A DNA stretch of 7,699 bases from Anaerolineae bacterium (GTDB lineage Bacteria > Chloroflexota > Anaerolineae > JAFGEY01): NCBI GenBank assembly GCA_016929205.1, contig JAFGJF010000462.1, positions 1 through 7,699 of the forward strand, in the 5' to 3' direction. How positions within the stretch are numbered: position 1 is the stretch's first letter; every line of letters begins with the position of its first letter. Below, in pieces: positions 5,808 through 7,699 of this stretch. The notes under the pieces were generated by a model that was given only the letters and a program-made list of their open reading frames with translations, made no database searches and was not told the origin of the DNA. The position numbers and the translations under genes are program-made.

Positions 5808-5843
5808 TCCTGTAAATCCTGAGAATCTTGTCAATCCTGTACT
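5808..5843. repeat. 9-nt tandem repeat, four units
   Basis: Four consecutive 9-nt units run TCCTGTAAA, TCCTGAGAA, TCTTGTCAA, TCCTGTACT. The TCCTG core is kept in three units and changed by one base in the third. The array lies 4 nt from the regulator stop, in the 154-nt gap before the kinase. Similar short TCCTG-type arrays are, to my recollection, scattered through many bacterial genomes. It is too short for CRISPR repeats. Confidence 0.6.
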
Positions 5844-5847
5844 TGCT

Positions 5848-6534
5848 TTAGAACTCGTCGGCAAACTTGTAGCCGATGCCATAGACGGTGAGCACGTACT
5901 GGGGCTCCAACGGATCGGGTTCCAGTTTCCGGCGCAGGTTCTTGATGTGCGCGTCGATGCTGCGATCGTAGCCGTCGTAACGAACGCCGTGTAGGCGATC
6001 CAGCAGCTGCGCGCGAGTGAACGTCTGGCCGGGATATTGGGCCAACGTCGCCAGCAGGTTGAACTCGGTGCGGGTCACCTCGACCACCGCTCCGGCACGA
6101 ACCACGCGGTGCCCGTTCAGATCGATCTCTAGGTCGCCGGCGCGGATCAAACCCGGCTGGCGCACGCCGCCCTGCACCCGGCGCAGCACCGCCCGCACGC
6201 GCGCCACCAACTCGCGCGGCGAAAAGGGCTTGGTGATATAATCATCCGCGCCCAATTCGAGGCCGATCAAACGGTCGGTCTCTTCAACGCGCGCGGTGAG
6301 CATGATGATTGGCACGTCCGACTCGCGGCGCAGTGCGCGGCAGACGTCGAGCCCGTCCATCCCCGGCAAATTCAGGTCGAGCACGATCAGGTCAGGCCGT
6401 TCGTGTCGTGCCACAGCCAACGCCGTCACCCCATCGCTCGTCGAAAAGACGCAATAGCCGCCCTTTTCCAGGTAATCGCGCGCCTGCTTGACGATCTTTT
6501 GTTCGTCGTCGATAACCAGGATAGTCTCATTCAT
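5848..6534 (-). CDS. OmpR/PhoB-type response regulator
   Basis: This 228-residue transcription factor is activated by phosphorylation at D53 in LDLNLPGMDG. The receiver domain (about 3-118) has the acidic pair D9-D10, switch T80 and K102 in TKPFSP. The C-terminal winged helix (about 128-226) shows the usual recognition region (RSIDAHIKNLRRKL, 191-204) and ends in YGIGYKF. Length and residues are standard, so DNA binding as a phosphorylation-driven dimer is expected. The ATG at 6534 gives a canonical receiver start (MNETILVIDD) but lacks a clear Shine-Dalgarno sequence. The likely partner kinase follows on the same strand. A promoter-like element with a TGCAAAT direct repeat lies upstream, suggesting possible autoregulation. 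Target genes cannot be read from sequence. Confidence 0.95.
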   Translation of the reverse strand: MNETILVIDDEQKIVKQARDYLEKGGYCVFSTSDGVTALAVARHERPDLIVLDLNLPGMDGLDVCRALRRESDVPIIMLTARVEETDRLIGLELGADDYITKPFSPRELVARVRAVLRRVQGGVRQPGLIRAGDLEIDLNGHRVVRAGAVVEVTRTEFNLLATLAQYPGQTFTRAQLLDRLHGVRYDGYDRSIDAHIKNLRRKLEPDPLEPQYVLTVYGIGYKFADEF

Positions 6535-6584
6535 GTGTTTCTATAGCCCTTTGCCCGCGGCTCTACCCCAAAACACCCCAGCCC

Positions 6585-6615
6585 ACTTTACCATAGACGC
6601 TGCAAATGTGCAAAT
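6585..6615 (-). promoter_or_regulatory. Putative regulator promoter with direct repeat
   Basis: On the minus strand an extended -10 (TGG plus TAAAGT, 6593-6585) lies 17 bp from a poor -35 (TTGCAC, 6613-6608). Two copies of TGCAAAT (6601-6607 and 6609-6615, plus-strand reading) overlap the spacer and -35, and an inverted TTTGCA sits at 6635-6640. OmpR-family regulators bind direct repeats near the -35, so this could be an autoregulatory site. The 8-nt period is shorter than the familiar 10-11 bp. Confidence 0.35.
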
Positions 6616-6623
6616 AATGCCCG

Positions 6624-6842
6624 TCAGGTCGCAGTTTGCATCGCATCGGTTCGAACAAACAGCACCGATTCGCCATCCTGCAAATCCACTACCCACTCTG
6701 GCTGTACCTCGACAAGTTTGACCAGCCAACGATCACTCTCTATGTCCAGCGCCAAGAACTGAACCCCATACTCATCAAGCATCTTGAGCCACCCTCCGCC
6801 AACGGGATGCCCGCCTTGCTCGGTAGCCTCACTTTGCCCCAT
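6624..6842 (-). CDS. Small conserved-looking protein (72 aa), unknown function
   Basis: The ATG at 6842 comes 1 nt after the methyltransferase TGA and is preceded by an AGGAAGAGG Shine-Dalgarno sequence inside that gene's end, so the two are almost certainly translated together. The 72-residue product has a flexible Gly-rich start (1-17) and a compact core, residues 18-66, with alternating hydrophobic pattern (MLDEYGVQFLALD, 21-33; WVVDLQDGESVLFVR, 50-64). The pattern suggests a small alpha/beta fold. It loosely recalls C-terminal segments of some membrane glycosyltransferases (YGV-x-hydrophobic-LD), a similarity from memory I would not lean on. No membrane segment or signal is seen. It may be a subunit or partner of the methyltransferase. 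Confidence 0.6.
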   Translation of the reverse strand: MGQSEATEQGGHPVGGGWLKMLDEYGVQFLALDIESDRWLVKLVEVQPEWVVDLQDGESVLFVRTDAMQTAT

Positions 6843-6843
6843 C

Positions 6844-7377
6844 TCACCTCTTCCTTTTCACAAACCGATAGGTTCTATCTCCCTTTTTATCCAGCTCGAA
6901 CAACTGCTTACACGTGATCCCCGACACAACCTGTTCCTGGCTGATGTGCGGATCGAGGACCGACAGCGCGCCACCCACCTTGAGAATGCGATGCAGCTCC
7001 GCCAGCACCGCATCCGGCTCGCTCAGCATATGGAAAATGTCATACAGCAGTACGACGTCGACACTGCCATCGGGCAGTCCGGTTTCACAATCCGAACAGA
7101 TCGTTTCCACATTCCCCAACCGCCGGCTGCGCGCGAGCGCCTGGACGCGCTGCACGGCCAACGGATGGAGATCCAGCGCGTAAACGGTGCCCGATTCGCC
7201 AACCCGCTCGGCAGCGCCGGGAACATAGGCCCCCGGGCCGCATCCATAATCGAGCACCCGGAATCCCGGCTGGATGCCGGCCTCTTGCAGGATAGAATCA
7301 CGCGGCGATAAAAAATCACGAATGCTGAACATCAATGACATACCACGAAACGCCACATCAGGCATTGGCCTGTCCAT
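6844..7377 (-). CDS. Class I SAM-dependent methyltransferase
   Basis: This 177-residue protein transfers a methyl group from S-adenosylmethionine. The Rossmann-type fold shows motif I VLDYGCGPGAY (41-51), the ribose-binding acidic residue D69 after strand 2 (ALDLHP), motif II region SDCETGLPDGSVDVVLLYD (95-113) and post-motif HRILKVGG (129-136). A helical cap (1-35) precedes motif I. The substrate is unknown; the layout resembles UbiE-like small-molecule methyltransferases, and no DNA- or rRNA-specific motif is seen. I place the start at the ATG at 7377 because AAAGGAG (7392-7386) lies 8 nt upstream. A longer frame from a GTG at 7428 would translate a perfect hairpin and is rejected. The 72-aa gene follows with 1 nt between. 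It is soluble and cytoplasmic. Confidence 0.88.
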   Translation of the reverse strand: MDRPMPDVAFRGMSLMFSIRDFLSPRDSILQEAGIQPGFRVLDYGCGPGAYVPGAAERVGESGTVYALDLHPLAVQRVQALARSRRLGNVETICSDCETGLPDGSVDVVLLYDIFHMLSEPDAVLAELHRILKVGGALSVLDPHISQEQVVSGITCKQLFELDKKGDRTYRFVKRKR

Positions 7378-7399
7378 TGTCACCTCTCCTTTGCACCAG

Positions 7400-7430
7400 A
7401 TGTGAGGGCCGCACTTGTCGGCCCTCACAT
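7400..7430. promoter_or_regulatory. Perfect 12-bp hairpin before the methyltransferase
   Basis: ATGTGAGGGCCG (7400-7411) is exactly complementary to CGGCCCTCACAT (7419-7430) over a 7-nt loop. It sits between the His-rich protein gene and the methyltransferase ribosome site. No T-run follows on either strand, so it is not a classical terminator. It may stabilise or separate the downstream message, or be an operator. The outer TGTGA/TCACA halves are too far apart for a CRP site. Confidence 0.6.
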
Positions 7431-7445
7431 TGTCGTTAGCCTTCT

Positions 7446-7697
7446 CTACGAATGTTTGTACAATTTCGTCTCATCTTTTGATTCACCATCATCAGACGGA
7501 TTGCCCTCTTGCGCTGCTTCGCCGTGTTGCCCCGCTTGATCCTCGCTGCACCAGGAGTGAGCGGCGCCATGGAAATGACGGCGATGCTCCGCGCAGCGCG
7601 CATGATGCCAGCGCCCGGCAAAAGCGTGCCTTTTGAAGCGCAGCGCCCCGCCAATCAGCACGAGCACCAAAACCAGCAGTCCGGCCTGGAAGAGCAT
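7446..7697 (-). CDS. His-rich membrane-anchored small protein, possibly 5'-partial
   Basis: The frame begins with ATG at 7697, 2 nt from the window edge, and runs 83 codons to a TAG at 7446-7448. Residues 2-19 form one hydrophobic segment (from LFQAGLLVLVL), a membrane anchor or uncleaved signal. Residues 24-47 carry seven histidines (24, 31, 32, 38, 41, 43, 47), with cysteines at 35 and 50, and the tail is acidic and polar (SDDGESKDE, 68-76). The His/Cys cluster could bind a metal such as copper, zinc or nickel; this is inference from composition. An overlapping frame (7654-7436) lacks such structure and is less likely. The true start may lie beyond the window. It is 68 nt upstream of the methyltransferase on the same strand. 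Confidence 0.45.
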   Translation of the reverse strand: MLFQAGLLVLVLVLIGGALRFKRHAFAGRWHHARCAEHRRHFHGAAHSWCSEDQAGQHGEAAQEGNPSDDGESKDETKLYKHS

Positions 7698-7699
7698 CC

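Noticed and set aside
5808..5843. CRISPR-like repeat array
   Set aside because: Units are 9 nt with no spacers and no cas genes are present, so this is a simple tandem repeat.
7378..7428. Longer methyltransferase start at GTG 7428
   Set aside because: The extra 17 codons translate a perfect hairpin and there is no good ribosome site before the GTG, while AAAGGAG sits 8 nt before the ATG at 7377.
7401..7429. CRP-like TGTGA...TCACA site
   Set aside because: The half sites are 19 nt apart instead of 6, so the match is a by-product of the longer hairpin.
7436..7654. 72-codon minus-strand frame overlapping the His-rich protein
   Set aside because: It lacks a membrane segment or recognisable pattern and its Arg/Lys-rich product looks random; the 7697-7446 frame has a clear hydrophobic anchor.

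Overview
The window reads as a piece of a moderately to highly G+C-rich bacterial chromosome. The style of the OmpR-type regulator and HAMP kinase, the GTG/TTG starts and the small orphan membrane proteins suggest a Chloroflexota (Anaerolineae-like) bacterium. That assignment is inference from sequence style; no rRNA or marker gene is present. Base composition is uneven: the HD-domain gene at the left end and the 2281-2772 leader are visibly richer in A+T than the insertion sequence, the glycosidase and especially the kinase.

Left part (1-2280): a complete HD-domain phosphohydrolase-like gene on the minus strand (5-709). Behind its start lies an intact IS4-family insertion sequence (801-2273) with perfect 17-bp terminal inverted repeats, a 7-bp target duplication and one 476-codon DDE transposase gene. 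Removing the element rejoins a perfect 10-bp dyad (789-798 with 2295-2304), so the IS landed inside a palindromic site about 80 nt upstream of the HD gene.

Middle part (2281-4098): a 492-nt leader with a good sigma-70-type promoter (2606-2635), A-rich tracts and two perfect palindromes precedes a GTG-started family-30 glycoside hydrolase (2773-4098, plus strand) with both catalytic glutamates and no signal peptide. A weak terminator-like hairpin follows. Next comes a 52-codon two-membrane-segment protein (4284-4442, plus) with its own promoter-like element, leader hairpin and strong Shine-Dalgarno sequence.

Right part (4440-7699, all minus): reading in the direction of transcription, a His-rich membrane-anchored small protein (7697-7446), a 12-bp hairpin, a class I SAM methyltransferase (7377-6844), a 72-aa protein starting 1 nt after the methyltransferase stop (6842-6624), an OmpR-type response regulator (6534-5848) and a HAMP sensor kinase (5693-4455). 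A four-unit 9-nt tandem repeat sits in the regulator-kinase gap. The kinase almost lacks an extracytoplasmic sensing domain. The methyltransferase pair and the His-rich protein may be outputs or partners of the two-component system, but this rests only on shared direction and proximity. The kinase and the 52-aa gene converge, with both stop codons inside one small hairpin.

No rRNA, tRNA or CRISPR array was seen. I found no clearly new multi-gene defence or mobile system. The best leads are the IS-split dyad, the co-directional five-gene cluster with its small unknown proteins, and the paired palindromes in the glycosidase leader.
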